From Bacteroidales bacterium UBA6192 (GTDB lineage: Bacteria > Bacteroidota > Bacteroidia > Bacteroidales > F082), in NCBI GenBank assembly GCA_002422725.1, contig DITE01000059.1:13452-77451 (forward strand): a stretch of DNA of 64,000 nucleotides. Direction: 5' to 3'. A program made the translations under genes and the position numbers. Shown in pieces: positions 8,079 through 17,251 of this stretch (position 1 is the first letter of the stretch; each line of letters opens with the position of its first letter). The notes beneath the pieces are model-generated. The model was not told the origin of the DNA, did no database searches, and worked only from the letters and a program-made list of their open reading frames with translations.

Positions 8079-10070
8079 ATGATTATGAATTTAGAAACAG
8101 ACGACAATACATTCATCTGGCAAACCGAGCAATTTGCTGATATCCGGATTCTGCGTTACAAGATTGAAGGATTTGACAAGCTTAGCCTGCAGCAGAAATC
8201 ATTTGCTTATTATCTCTACAAAGCAGCGCTTGCCGGAAGAGATATCATTTACGATCAGAATTACCGTTTCAATCTCATCGTGCGCCATTGTTGCGAAGCG
8301 ATTATCAGGCACTATCAGGGTGACAGGCTATCCGCAGATTGGGAGCAATTTATGCTTTACACAAAAAAAATCTGGTTTTCCAATGGTATTCACCATCATT
8401 ATTCAATGGAAAAGATGATGCCTGCTTTTTCGCCTGAGTACTTCGGTAAACTCATCGAAAATGTTCCTCAACATTATCTTCCCCTTGTATTTGGTGAAAA
8501 TCTGGAGGGTTTCAAGGAAAAAATTACCCGTGTCATATTTGATCCGACGGTTGCACCCAAAAGGGTAAATCAGGACGACGGCACTGATCTTGTAACCACC
8601 TCTGCCTGCAATTTCTATGAAGGAATTACTCAGGCCGAAGCAGAGGCATTTTATCAATCGGTTTCTAATCCGGCTGATCCTGAACCGGTTTCAATAGGTT
8701 TAAACAGTATACTTATAAAAGCTGACGGACGCATCTACGAGAGGGTTTACCATAGTGATGGCTTGTATGGCAAGGCCATCAGAAAAATTATTATGTGGCT
8801 CGAAAAAGCAAAAAGATTTGCTGAAACAGAACTGCAGCGCAATACAATTGAGAAACTTGTCGTGTTTTATGAAACCGGTAATCTAAAGACTTTTGATGAA
8901 TACAGTATCTTATGGGTGAAAGACACTGATCCGGGTGTTGATTTTGTCAATGGTTTTATTGAGGTGTATGGCGACCCGCTTGGTTATCATGGTGCATGGC
9001 AATCAATGGTATCTATCCGCGACGAAGATGCCACCCGAAAGTTTAAACTGATCAGCGAGCTTGCCCCCTGGTTCGAAAAGAACTCCCCCATTGATGAGCA
9101 GTTTAAGCGGCAGGAAACCGAGGGTGTCACGTACAAAGTGATTCAGGTTCTTGTCGAATCTGGAGATAATTCGCCCAGTTCGGCAATTGGGGTGAATTTA
9201 CCGAATGCTGATTGGATCAGATCGACATACGGAAGTAAATCAGTCTCGCTTGGAAATATTGAAGATGCTTACGAAAACGCTTCAAAGTCAAGCGGTACAA
9301 TCGAAGAGTTTTATTTGCCGGAGCAACAGCAGCGAATCCGCGAATACGGTGCCATTGCTTCAAAAGTACACACTGGACTTCATGAGGTGATCGGGCATGG
9401 AAGCGGCATGATTCTGCCGGGGGTGGGCACTCCCAAGGAAACCCTGAAGAGTTATTCAAACACCATCGAGGAAGCACGTGCCGATTTAGTGGCTTTGTAC
9501 TATATTGTCGATCCTGTGCTGATCGAAAAGAAACTGCTCGACTCACCGGAGGCCGGTAAGGCTGAATATGACAGTTTTATGCTCAATGGACTGATGCGGC
9601 AACTGGTTAGGTTGGAACCCGGACAGCAACTGGAAGAATCGCATATGCGAAACCGACAGTTAATCGCCTGTTGGGCATTTGAAAAGGGGAGAAGTGAAAA
9701 TGTTGTTGAGCAGATTGTTGCAGCGGGCAAAACCTATTTCAAAGTGAATGATTACGGGAAACTCAGACAGATATTTGGTCGTTTGCTGGCTGAAGTGCAG
9801 CGTATCAAATCGACTGGTGACTATGAGGCAGCAAGGAGCCTTGTGGAAAACTATGGTGTTAAGGTGGATCAACTGCTTCATGCCGAGGTGCTCGAACGCT
9901 GGAAAAAACTTGGCATAGCTCCATTTGCCGGTTTTATCAATCCTGTGCTGGTTGCCGATATGCTTGAGCAAACCATTCAGGATGTCAGAATTATTTATCC
10001 CGACGATTTCTCCGCGCAGATGATGGATTATGCAAGCAACTATTCCAATTTGCCGGTTGTCAACGATTAG
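8079..10070 (+). CDS. Dipeptidyl peptidase III (zinc peptidase family M49)
   Basis: A 663-residue metallopeptidase that removes dipeptides from peptide N termini. The family's distinctive zinc motif H-E-x-x-G-H appears as H-E-V-I-G-H-G-S-G around residue 435. The third-ligand motif appears as E-E-A-R-A-D-L around 464. No signal peptide is seen, so it acts in the cytoplasm. ATGs at 8079 and 8085 are both possible. The length and order of motifs fit bacterial DPP III such as that of Bacteroides. No operon partner; the protease downstream has its own promoter. Confidence 0.92.
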   Translation: MIMNLETDDNTFIWQTEQFADIRILRYKIEGFDKLSLQQKSFAYYLYKAALAGRDIIYDQNYRFNLIVRHCCEAIIRHYQGDRLSADWEQFMLYTKKIWFSNGIHHHYSMEKMMPAFSPEYFGKLIENVPQHYLPLVFGENLEGFKEKITRVIFDPTVAPKRVNQDDGTDLVTTSACNFYEGITQAEAEAFYQSVSNPADPEPVSIGLNSILIKADGRIYERVYHSDGLYGKAIRKIIMWLEKAKRFAETELQRNTIEKLVVFYETGNLKTFDEYSILWVKDTDPGVDFVNGFIEVYGDPLGYHGAWQSMVSIRDEDATRKFKLISELAPWFEKNSPIDEQFKRQETEGVTYKVIQVLVESGDNSPSSAIGVNLPNADWIRSTYGSKSVSLGNIEDAYENASKSSGTIEEFYLPEQQQRIREYGAIASKVHTGLHEVIGHGSGMILPGVGTPKETLKSYSNTIEEARADLVALYYIVDPVLIEKKLLDSPEAGKAEYDSFMLNGLMRQLVRLEPGQQLEESHMRNRQLIACWAFEKGRSENVVEQIVAAGKTYFKVNDYGKLRQIFGRLLAEVQRIKSTGDYEAARSLVENYGVKVDQLLHAEVLERWKKLGIAPFAGFINPVLVADMLEQTIQDVRIIYPDDFSAQMMDYASNYSNLPVVND

Positions 10071-10112
10071 GAGTAACCAAAAATGCTTAATGAATCATGC
10101 AAGATGTCTTAT

Positions 10113-10131
10113 AGGAAAATCGAATTTTCCT
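10113..10131. repeat. Perfect inverted repeat between DPP III and subtilase genes
   Basis: AGGAAAAT at 10113-10120 and ATTTTCCT at 10124-10131 form an 8-base stem with a CGA loop, 42 bases after the DPP III stop. There is no T-run after it, so it is either a weak terminator or an operator just upstream of the next promoter. Confidence 0.45.
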
Positions 10132-10142
10132 GTAGGATTGCG

Positions 10143-10150
10143 TATCTTTG
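10143..10150 (+). promoter_or_regulatory. Promoter -7 element for the subtilase
   Basis: TATCTTTG at 10143-10150. The open frame could begin with a TTG at 10148 inside this element, so the real start is the ATG at 10199. Confidence 0.55.
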
Positions 10151-10198
10151 CAAACGAAACCATTTATTAGAAATATCACCAAAACAAACCTTTATCTT

Positions 10199-13100
10199 AT
10201 GAAAAAGATGTATTCAATTATTCTGATTTTACTGACTTTTTTCGGGTCGGATCAGCTTCAGGCACAGCAGTATAAAGTGGTCCGTGGCGAGCGTCCTCCA
10301 ATTGATTACAGTAAGGTTACACAGAATGATTATGTCAAAGGAGTGCTCAAAATCAAGTTGGAAGATCATGTGAGCAGGAGTTTTACTGATCTTCAGGTCA
10401 CAAAGAACAGCTTGGGAGTTGTCGAGTTCGGAATAGCATCTCTGGATGCCTTGAACAGGGAATATGCCGCAACCGAAGTCAAACATGATTTTGCAGTTAT
10501 CTCAGCAGCTTCGGCTTATGTTGACCGCCATATTGCATGGGGTTTTCACTTATGGTACACACTTCAGTTTGACGAAAATACCGATATGGTGAAACTTGCC
10601 GGATTGTATGCCAGCTTGCCTGAAGTTGCAATTGCCGAACCTGAATTTAAAAAAGCTCTCATTGGCAATGCGCCTCCACGTGATGGCGACATACCGGAAG
10701 ATTTTAATCCTGCCGAACCGTCGGCTTTCTGGACACCAAACGATCCCCGCTACAATGAACAATGGCATTATCATAACACAGGACAACAAGGTGGCACACC
10801 CGATGCAGACATTGACCTGCCGGAAGCCTGGGAAATGGAAAAAGGAAACCCGAATGTGATTGTCGCCATCATCGACGAAGGTATTCAGTATAACCATCCT
10901 GATCTGCAAGCAAATATGTGGGAGGGTATCGGTTTTAATTTTTACAACAACAGTCCGAATATCAATCCGGGCAATCATGGAACCCATGTTGGTGGAACAA
11001 TCTCTGCCGTTAATAACAATGGTGTGGGTGTTTCGGGGGTTGCTGGTGGCAGCGGCGCCGAAGGCAACGGAGTCCGGCTCATGTCGTGCCAGGTGTTTTC
11101 GGGATTCAGCAGCGGCGGATTTGCTCAGGCTCCTGTGTGGGCTGCCGACCAGGGCGCTTCCATCTCTCAAAACAGCTGGGGTTACACCAGTGCAGGAAAT
11201 TATAACCAGGATGTGCTCGATGCTATTGATTATTTTAGTGAAAATGGCGGTGGCGATGCCATGATCGGTGGTGGGATAACCATTTTTGCAGCAGGCAATA
11301 GTAATGCTGATGGAGCCTGGTATCCGGGTTATTATCCGGTTACAATGGCAGTTGCAGGAACAAATAATCAGGACCGAAAAGCATGGTATTCCAATTTTGG
11401 AACCTGGGTTGATATTTCAGCCCCGGGTGGCGAAACGAATCAGTCGAACCCCAAGGGCGTGCTAAGCTCGCTGAATGGCAGCAGCTACGGCTTTTATGAA
11501 GGTACATCCATGGCATGTCCCCATGTTTCGGGTGTTGCAGCACTCATCATCTCAAAGGCCTATGGTACCTTGACCCCTGATGAGCTGTGGGATGTGCTGG
11601 TGACAACAACCGATGACCACTATGGTGTAAACCCGGGTTTCATTGGCAAACTGGGTTCAGGAAGGGTAAACGCCTATAATGCCCTTGCCTCACTGAAGGA
11701 CATTCAGGATCCCTATGGCCTGACAGCCGTGATTAACCAGGAAACAGGTATTTCGGTTCTGAACTGGAGCCACAATCAGGGTAGCGGATTTGAATATTAT
11801 AAAGTATATCTCGATGGTGTGTTCATAGATAATACGGTATCCAAAACATTTCAACATCTGTTGACGGATTATGGGTACTATACTTTTGAGGTAACAGCAT
11901 TTTATGGTGGAACTGATGAGTCGAACCCGGCTGTCAAAGAAGTTCAGTTTGGCTCCTCGAACATGGTTTTGAGCGATAGTGAAGTGAACGTCGAACTTTA
12001 TTTGGGCGAATCCGAAGTCAGGGATTTTAAAATCTGGAATACAGGTGTACTTCCTCTCGAATATACGCTTAGCACCTTCGGTATGTTGAGCCCTGATCAG
12101 AATTGGTTTGTTTACGACCCATCAGAAGGAACTGTTGCTGTGGGTGATTCTGCCATTATCGCACTCACTTTCAATGCCGAGGGACTTGAATTGGGAACCT
12201 ATACCCGAAATTTTATTGTTCGTTCCAACGATCTGAACAACGCAGTGAAAAGTGTGCCGGTTTCATTAACCGTGATCGAGCGCCAGCCCATGCAGGTGAC
12301 GGTTGATATCAGTGCAACAGAAATATGTGTTGGTGAAACCATACAGTTGTCTGTGGAGGCCATTGATGGTACAGGGGAGTATACCTACAACTGGACCTCG
12401 GATCCGGAGGGATTCGTGTCTGACGAACAATATCCACAGCACACACCTGAAGTTTCTACAACCTATTTTATTGTTGTAAGTGATGGTATCGACGAAATAT
12501 CTAATGAAGTATCTGTGGCTGTTTATCCATTACCCGTTGTAGCACTTTCGGCTGACCAGGAGTTTTGTGGCGAACAATCCGTGTTACTTGATGCTGGAAA
12601 TGAAGGGCTTAGCTATCTCTGGTCAACAGGCGAAACAACACAAACTATTGAAGTTTCTCAGGCGGAATATGGTTTCGGGTCGCATGAGTTTTGGGTAACT
12701 GTTACAGGCCCGATAGGCTGTTCTGATGCTGATACAACAAAAGTGAGCTATTATGAGTTTCCGGCTGTTGCCCAGTTAGGTCCCGACACCTTACTTTGCG
12801 GTAACGAGAATTGGGTGCTCGAGCCTTCGATTACCGGTTATGACATGCTTTGGTCAAATGGCGAAACAAGTAGTTCGATTACAGTCGATACACTTGGTTT
12901 TGGTTATGGCCTGCAAACTTATTGGGTAGACTTGACTTCCACTGAGGGCTGTACTACACGCTCCGAGGAAGTTGTTATTGAATTTCTTGATTGCACAGGA
13001 CTAAATGAGCTTAAGCAGGGATTGCAGCTTTCAGCCTATCCCAATCCAACCAATGACAATTTTGAAGTGTTTGTTGCAAGCCTCAGGAGCGGTAATGCCG

Positions 13101-13261
13101 AGTTGCAGCTGATCAATGCCATGGGTATGGTTGTGTTTGTCAGGCAGATCGAAACCAATCAACCGGTGAGCATCAATCCCGGTGATATGCCCGAAGGTAT
13201 CTACACCCTCCTCGTTAAGCAAAATGGGGTAAGGGGTCACCTGAAACTGTTGATCCGGTAG
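10199..13261 (+). CDS. T9SS-secreted subtilisin-like serine protease (family S8)
   Basis: About 1020 residues from the ATG at 10199. A signal peptide ends near L-Q-A-Q. A propeptide-like region precedes the peptidase domain, whose triad is visible: Asp near 226 (V-A-I-I-D-E-G), His near 263 (N-H-G-T-H-V-G-G) and Ser near 437 (G-T-S-M-A-C-P-H-V-S-G). After it come a fibronectin-like segment, an Ig-like region with V-x-L-Y-L-G-E, PKD-like modules with repeated W-S-T/N-G-E-T motifs, and a type A sorting domain (S-A-Y-P-N-P-T-N-D-N-F) for T9SS export. It is likely surface-attached and degrades external protein. A strong terminator follows. Confidence 0.93.
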   Translation: MKKMYSIILILLTFFGSDQLQAQQYKVVRGERPPIDYSKVTQNDYVKGVLKIKLEDHVSRSFTDLQVTKNSLGVVEFGIASLDALNREYAATEVKHDFAVISAASAYVDRHIAWGFHLWYTLQFDENTDMVKLAGLYASLPEVAIAEPEFKKALIGNAPPRDGDIPEDFNPAEPSAFWTPNDPRYNEQWHYHNTGQQGGTPDADIDLPEAWEMEKGNPNVIVAIIDEGIQYNHPDLQANMWEGIGFNFYNNSPNINPGNHGTHVGGTISAVNNNGVGVSGVAGGSGAEGNGVRLMSCQVFSGFSSGGFAQAPVWAADQGASISQNSWGYTSAGNYNQDVLDAIDYFSENGGGDAMIGGGITIFAAGNSNADGAWYPGYYPVTMAVAGTNNQDRKAWYSNFGTWVDISAPGGETNQSNPKGVLSSLNGSSYGFYEGTSMACPHVSGVAALIISKAYGTLTPDELWDVLVTTTDDHYGVNPGFIGKLGSGRVNAYNALASLKDIQDPYGLTAVINQETGISVLNWSHNQGSGFEYYKVYLDGVFIDNTVSKTFQHLLTDYGYYTFEVTAFYGGTDESNPAVKEVQFGSSNMVLSDSEVNVELYLGESEVRDFKIWNTGVLPLEYTLSTFGMLSPDQNWFVYDPSEGTVAVGDSAIIALTFNAEGLELGTYTRNFIVRSNDLNNAVKSVPVSLTVIERQPMQVTVDISATEICVGETIQLSVEAIDGTGEYTYNWTSDPEGFVSDEQYPQHTPEVSTTYFIVVSDGIDEISNEVSVAVYPLPVVALSADQEFCGEQSVLLDAGNEGLSYLWSTGETTQTIEVSQAEYGFGSHEFWVTVTGPIGCSDADTTKVSYYEFPAVAQLGPDTLLCGNENWVLEPSITGYDMLWSNGETSSSITVDTLGFGYGLQTYWVDLTSTEGCTTRSEEVVIEFLDCTGLNELKQGLQLSAYPNPTNDNFEVFVASLRSGNAELQLINAMGMVVFVRQIETNQPVSINPGDMPEGIYTLLVKQNGVRGHLKLLIR

Positions 13262-13286
13262 CTTTAGAAAAGGTGTAAAGTATTGT

Positions 13287-13325
13287 ATCCGCAATCTGTT
13301 CATGGACAGGTTGCGGATATTTTTA
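13287..13325 (+). terminator. Rho-independent terminator after the subtilase
   Basis: ATCCGCAA (13287-13294) pairs with TTGCGGAT (13311-13318). The stem extends inward through T-C-T-G-T and A-C-A-G-G to about 13 pairs. ATTTTTAT follows. Confidence 0.85.
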
Positions 13326-13346
13326 TATAAATATTTAAGTAAAGAA

Positions 13347-13376
13347 TTGCTGGTTTGATTATTATGTATAGTTTTG
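13347..13376 (+). promoter_or_regulatory. Promoter of the first choice-of-anchor L gene
   Basis: TTG at 13347-13349, 19 bases, TAGTTTTG at 13369-13376. Transcription should begin near 13383, giving a leader of about 33 bases. Confidence 0.7.
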
Positions 13377-13415
13377 GGTCTGTTTCGAATAGTATAAACC
13401 ATAAATAGTGTCAAC

Positions 13416-14501
13416 ATGAAAAACAGATTACCATATTATGTTGTAAAAATCAAGGCGATTAGTCTGGTTTTGATTTTATTATTCAGCATTCAGCTTAAGT
13501 CTCAGATAACATCACTCTCTGTTACGGAGAATAGCACAGCTGATGAAGCTGTTCAAATGGTGCACGATATGCTTGTTTCGGGCGGGATTCAGATTTTCAA
13601 TGTGCAATTCACGGGATATCCCCAATCAGGCGGAGTTTTCTTCGGGGATGCAGGAATAGGTTTTTCGTCCGGTATAATACTCACTTCCGGTAGGGCTGGT
13701 CTGGCGAAAGGACCAAATACTTCGCCTGGTGCAGGTAACAACAATGGAGCCGGGGGCGACGTAGACCTTTCCGTGCTCGCTGATGATGTTACCTATGATG
13801 CCTGCGTGTTGGAATTTGATTTTATCCCTTCGACCGAAAACATCTCCCTGACTTTTGTTTTTGGATCAGAAGAGTATCCCGAGGGGGTGAATGCCAACTG
13901 GAATGATGCTTTTGGGATATTTCTGTCAGGGCCCGGTATCGAAGGCCCTTTCAGCCAGGGTGCTATAAACCTGGCTGTTTTGCCTGATACTGACATCCCC
14001 GTTTCGGTGAATACAGTGAATAGTGATAGTAATGCTGTTTTTTTTGTAAGCAACTGGAATCCTGTTGAAAACAATAATATTCAATATGATGGTTACACAG
14101 TTGTGCTTACTGCACAGGCCCCGGTTGAGCCTTTATTAACCTATCACCTCAAGATTGCCATCGCCGATGGTGGCGACAGGGTGTACGACTCAGGCTTGTT
14201 GATCGAGGAAGGTAGTTTTACGGACGAAGGACTAACAAAGCTTAACCCGAAAATGGCTGAATTACCATTTTATGTAATACAGGATCAAACAGTTAATGGT
14301 ATTGAAATTAGGTTGACAGATCTCGTTGTGGATCCTCTTGAATTCCACCTTTATGACGCTTCGGGACGTGAAATCAGTAGTCATCGAATCGGCAGCAGCC
14401 AACAAAACACATTCCGGTTTACCGGCCTGAAACGGGGTGTCTATTCCATTGTACTTGACTGCAGGCATGGTAGTTATGCCACCAAGGTGTTAGTCAACTA
14501 A
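13416..14501 (+). CDS. Choice-of-anchor L domain surface protein, copy 1
   Basis: A 361-residue secreted protein. The signal peptide ends near L-K-S-Q. The central domain has the choice-of-anchor L pattern: a start with repeated acidic and Val residues, G-D-A-G-I-G-F-S-S-G-I-I-L-T-S-G, L-E-F-D-F-I-P, F-V-F-G-S-E-E-Y-P-E and D-A-F-G-I-F-L-S-G-P. This domain is found in secreted proteins with varied C-terminal anchors. Here the end (F-H-L-Y-D-A-S-G-R through G-V-Y-S-I-V-L) resembles a type A T9SS sorting domain. Function unknown; probably a surface adhesin or matrix component. The next gene is a paralogue. Confidence 0.85.
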   Translation: MKNRLPYYVVKIKAISLVLILLFSIQLKSQITSLSVTENSTADEAVQMVHDMLVSGGIQIFNVQFTGYPQSGGVFFGDAGIGFSSGIILTSGRAGLAKGPNTSPGAGNNNGAGGDVDLSVLADDVTYDACVLEFDFIPSTENISLTFVFGSEEYPEGVNANWNDAFGIFLSGPGIEGPFSQGAINLAVLPDTDIPVSVNTVNSDSNAVFFVSNWNPVENNNIQYDGYTVVLTAQAPVEPLLTYHLKIAIADGGDRVYDSGLLIEEGSFTDEGLTKLNPKMAELPFYVIQDQTVNGIEIRLTDLVVDPLEFHLYDASGREISSHRIGSSQQNTFRFTGLKRGVYSIVLDCRHGSYATKVLVN

Positions 14502-14571
14502 TTGTGAGCAATTATTTCTTATAAACTGGCTTGTTATTTTATTTAGTGTAAAGTAAAAGATTATTTTTGGT

Positions 14572-14579
14572 TGTCATTT
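14572..14579 (+). promoter_or_regulatory. Promoter -7 element of the second choice-of-anchor L gene
   Basis: TATTTTTG at 14572-14579, 31 bases before the ATG, so the paralogue has its own promoter. Confidence 0.55.
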
Positions 14580-14609
14580 CAATCTGAATAAAACAAAACT
14601 TTACAACTC

Positions 14610-15704
14610 ATGAAAATTTCTACATTCTCAAAAGTTCTGGCTGGTCCCATCTTAATGGTCTGCCTGATGTTATTCCAGACTCCTGTGACGATTTCTCAGA
14701 ATCTTGTCATCACCGAGAACCAAACCCAACAGGAAGCCGAGCAGATGATACTGGACATTTTTGTCGGGACAGGGGTACAAGTGTTTAATGTGGCCTATGT
14801 TGGCTTTCCGCGTGCCAGCGGAAGTTTTGTCGGCAATACCGGCCTAGGACTTGAAGATGGATTTCTGATGACCTCAGGATTGGCCTATCTTGCTGATGGA
14901 CCAAACGATATGCCAAGCCATGGATATGCCAATGGATCGAATGGCGATCCCGACCTTGACAAATTTAATGGGGGGCTTTCTTATGATGCCTGTGTAATGA
15001 ATTTTGATTTCATCCCTTTTGCAAAGTACATCACCTTCAAATTTTCTTTTGCTTCAGAAGAATATCCTGAATATGCCCCGCCAAATAACTCAAGTTATAA
15101 TGATAAATTCGGCTTTTTCCTCTCTGGACCGGACATCGAAGGTCCTTATAGCAACAATTCAGTGAACATTGCCACCCTTCCAAACAGCTCAACAGTGATT
15201 TCTATTAACAATGTAAATGCTGTAACCAATCAGGAATATTTTGTAAGCAATTGGCAACCAGTTGTCAACAATAACATTCAATACGATGGATATACCACGC
15301 TTATTGATATTGTAGCCGCTGTAGAGCCTATGGAAACCTATCACCTCAAACTTGCCATTTCGGATGGGGGTGACGGAATTTACGATTCCGGATTGTTTTT
15401 CAAAGCGTTCAGCTTCAAGTCTACCGACATAATAGGGACTCCTGAGAAAAAGCCCGATGAATGGTATGGTTTGAGGCTTACTCCGGGCATCGGTCCTTCA
15501 CGGTTTACTGTTGATCTTGGGCAACAGCCAGGAAAGGATATACGGTATTCAGTGTTTGCCTCAACAGGACAGTGTACCAGATCGGGCCAGCTTCCCTGGT
15601 CACAAACATTTACCCTCGATTTGGGTCAGATGCCTGCTGGGTTGTATATAGTGAACGTGGATGTGGATGGCAGAAAACAATCACAAAAACTTATCCTTCA
15701 ATAA
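14610..15704 (+). CDS. Choice-of-anchor L domain surface protein, copy 2
   Basis: A 364-residue paralogue of the preceding gene with the same order of motifs: signal peptide, G-N-T-G-L-G-L-E-D-G-F-L-M-T-S-G, M-N-F-D-F-I-P, F-A-S-E-E-Y-P-E-Y, F-G-F-F-L-S-G-P-D-I-E-G-P, N-N-N-I-Q-Y-D-G-Y-T, and H-L-K-L-A-I-S-D-G-G-D. The last about 75 residues again look like a sorting domain (G-L-Y-I-V-N-V). The two copies share the N-N-I-Q-Y-D-G-Y-T motif and the H-L-K-I/L-A-I segment exactly in place, which points to a tandem duplication followed by divergence. Confidence 0.85.
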   Translation: MKISTFSKVLAGPILMVCLMLFQTPVTISQNLVITENQTQQEAEQMILDIFVGTGVQVFNVAYVGFPRASGSFVGNTGLGLEDGFLMTSGLAYLADGPNDMPSHGYANGSNGDPDLDKFNGGLSYDACVMNFDFIPFAKYITFKFSFASEEYPEYAPPNNSSYNDKFGFFLSGPDIEGPYSNNSVNIATLPNSSTVISINNVNAVTNQEYFVSNWQPVVNNNIQYDGYTTLIDIVAAVEPMETYHLKLAISDGGDGIYDSGLFFKAFSFKSTDIIGTPEKKPDEWYGLRLTPGIGPSRFTVDLGQQPGKDIRYSVFASTGQCTRSGQLPWSQTFTLDLGQMPAGLYIVNVDVDGRKQSQKLILQ

Positions 15705-15721
15705 AAGGTCAAATTGTAACA

Positions 15722-15757
15722 TAAAAAAGCCGCAAACAACCCGTTATTGCTTGCGGC
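15722..15757 (-). terminator. Rho-independent terminator after groES
   Basis: On the minus strand GCCGCAA (15757-15751) pairs with TTGCGGC (15735-15729), then TTTTTTAT follows. It lies 25 bases after the groES stop codon. Confidence 0.8.
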
Positions 15758-15782
15758 AATCATTCTTAGCGGTGACCGGAAC

Positions 15783-16070
15783 CTAAATGGCTTCGGTTAC
15801 CACTACTTTGGCCAGCAAATCACCATAAGGGATGACCAGCAGTTTGCGGCCTTCATAATCCACTTCGGTGCCTGAGTATTTTTTAAACAACACTGAATCA
15901 CCCACTACGATAGCAGGATTTTCAACATTGCCAATGGCGAGCACTTTGGCTAACTGGGGCTTTTCTTTTGCCGAGTCGGGAATGATGATACCCGAAGCAG
16001 TTTTCTGTTCTTTTTTGTCATCGGTCAGGTCGAGGATGACATTTTCATTTAAAGGTTGTAGCTCTTTCAT
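15783..16070 (-). CDS. groES: Co-chaperonin GroES
   Basis: A 95-residue single-domain GroES, of normal length. It starts K-E-L-Q-P-L-N-E-N-V-I-L-D and keeps T-A-S-G-I-I-I-P-D, the mobile loop that contacts GroEL, and the closing V-G-D-S-V-L-F-K-K-Y-S-G-T-E-V. No groEL follows; a terminator lies directly downstream. So either GroEL is encoded elsewhere or this is a second copy. The usual first strand (N/K-I-R/K-P-L-x-D-R-V) is altered. It begins 16 bases after the thioredoxin-glutaredoxin gene and probably shares its transcript. Confidence 0.85.
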   Translation of the reverse strand: MKELQPLNENVILDLTDDKKEQKTASGIIIPDSAKEKPQLAKVLAIGNVENPAIVVGDSVLFKKYSGTEVDYEGRKLLVIPYGDLLAKVVVTEAI

Positions 16071-16086
16071 GATGATTACATTATTA

Positions 16087-16683
16087 TTAATTGGATTGTT
16101 GTTGAATTCCTAAAATAGTATTGATGCGCAAACGATCAAAGCCAACGATGACTTCTCCTTCAATATCGGTCTGTGGCACTCCCTGTTGCCCGCTGCGGCG
16201 TACCATTTCTTCAGCAGCTTGCTGGTTGTGCGAAACATCAATTTCGGTGTAACGGATATGATGCGATTTTAAATAGTTTTTCAGCGTGGTGCACCATGAG
16301 CAGCTGGGAGTGGTGTAAACGACCACCCTTTTCTGTTTTACACCGCTCTCTTTTTCACGGGCCTGATGGAATGCTTCATCGAATAGAGAATTATAGAAAG
16401 AAGGATCGTTGCAGCCTTTGACAACATTGCTGAACGTTTTTCCATCGAAAACAAGTAGGGAAGGAACAGAGGTAATCTGATACATTTCATGTATATCGCG
16501 AACCTGCGCAACATCTGCAGCCATGATATGTATGCCGGAATGTTTGTCAGCTGCTTTTTGAAGATTGCCATAACTGCATTCACTGGCTTCCGATCCTGAT
16601 TTGTAAAGGAGTAGATAGCTTTTCTCACCTTCTTTAAGCTGGCCGTGAAGCTCATCGAAAGAATGTATTGTTTTAACAGGCAT
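16087..16683 (-). CDS. Thioredoxin-like / glutaredoxin (NrdH-like) fusion
   Basis: A 198-residue two-domain protein if it starts at the ATG at 16683; an in-frame ATG at 16722 would add 13 residues. The N-terminal thioredoxin fold keeps the cis-Pro region (T-S-V-P-S-L-L-V-F) but has S-E-A-S-E-C at residues 31-36 where W-C-G-P-C belongs, so it lacks the redox pair. The C-terminal domain is a glutaredoxin/NrdH type with an intact C-S-W-C (Cys128, Cys131) and G-V-P-Q-T. The second domain likely reduces disulfides and the first supplies binding. The partner is unknown. Confidence 0.85.
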   Translation of the reverse strand: MPVKTIHSFDELHGQLKEGEKSYLLLYKSGSEASECSYGNLQKAADKHSGIHIMAADVAQVRDIHEMYQITSVPSLLVFDGKTFSNVVKGCNDPSFYNSLFDEAFHQAREKESGVKQKRVVVYTTPSCSWCTTLKNYLKSHHIRYTEIDVSHNQQAAEEMVRRSGQQGVPQTDIEGEVIVGFDRLRINTILGIQQQSN

Positions 16684-16800
16684 AGTGTTTTTTTCGAACC
16701 AGGGTATCAAACCATATGCCATTGAGTAAAATGAAGGCGATTGGAAAAATAAACTGTCAAAATTGCAGCTAAAGGCAATTGTGCGACAAATATGCCCGGG

Positions 16801-17247
16801 TCAATAAAAATAGGGAACCAACCTCCAGGTTTTATGCATATATTCTTCATATTCTGCAAACTGACGTTTCAAATTGTTTTCTTCAAAGTGAAGTTTAAGA
16901 ATAAGGTCAATCAACAGGATGAGCAAGGCTATTAACCTTGGCCAGGTGAAATAATCCACCACAAGGGGCCCAACTACCAACAACTGGGCAAGATACATAG
17001 GATGCCTCAGCACACTGTAAATACCAGTGGTGATTAACTCTCCGCCGGCTTTTGGCAGGGGAGCTACATTAAAATTACCAATGCGCATCTGAAGAATTGC
17101 TGAAACACCCAACACAAGTCCGGCTACCTGAACCAGCAGCCCATTGACTGAAACTGACAGAATAGATCCTGACATTCCGATATAAATCAGGCAGATAAAC
17201 TGAAACAGAACAAATATATATGCAATGAATGTGTTGCGCATAATCAT
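16801..17247 (-). CDS. Isoprenylcysteine/phospholipid-type membrane methyltransferase family protein
   Basis: About 148 residues from the ATG at 17247 (or 17241). Three or four hydrophobic segments are followed by the family motif: G-I-Y-S-V-L-R-H-P-M-Y-L-A-Q-L-L, then an E-E-N-N-L-K-R-Q-F-A-E-Y-E-E-Y end. In this family the R-H-P and E-E-x-x-L elements form the SAM site, and the enzymes methylate lipids or prenylated groups within the membrane. The substrate here is unknown. The frame is open to 17361, but the promoter at 17328-17358 excludes that start. A structured leader lies at 17252-17323. Confidence 0.8.
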   Translation of the reverse strand: MIMRNTFIAYIFVLFQFICLIYIGMSGSILSVSVNGLLVQVAGLVLGVSAILQMRIGNFNVAPLPKAGGELITTGIYSVLRHPMYLAQLLVVGPLVVDYFTWPRLIALLILLIDLILKLHFEENNLKRQFAEYEEYMHKTWRLVPYFY

Positions 17248-17251
17248 GAAA

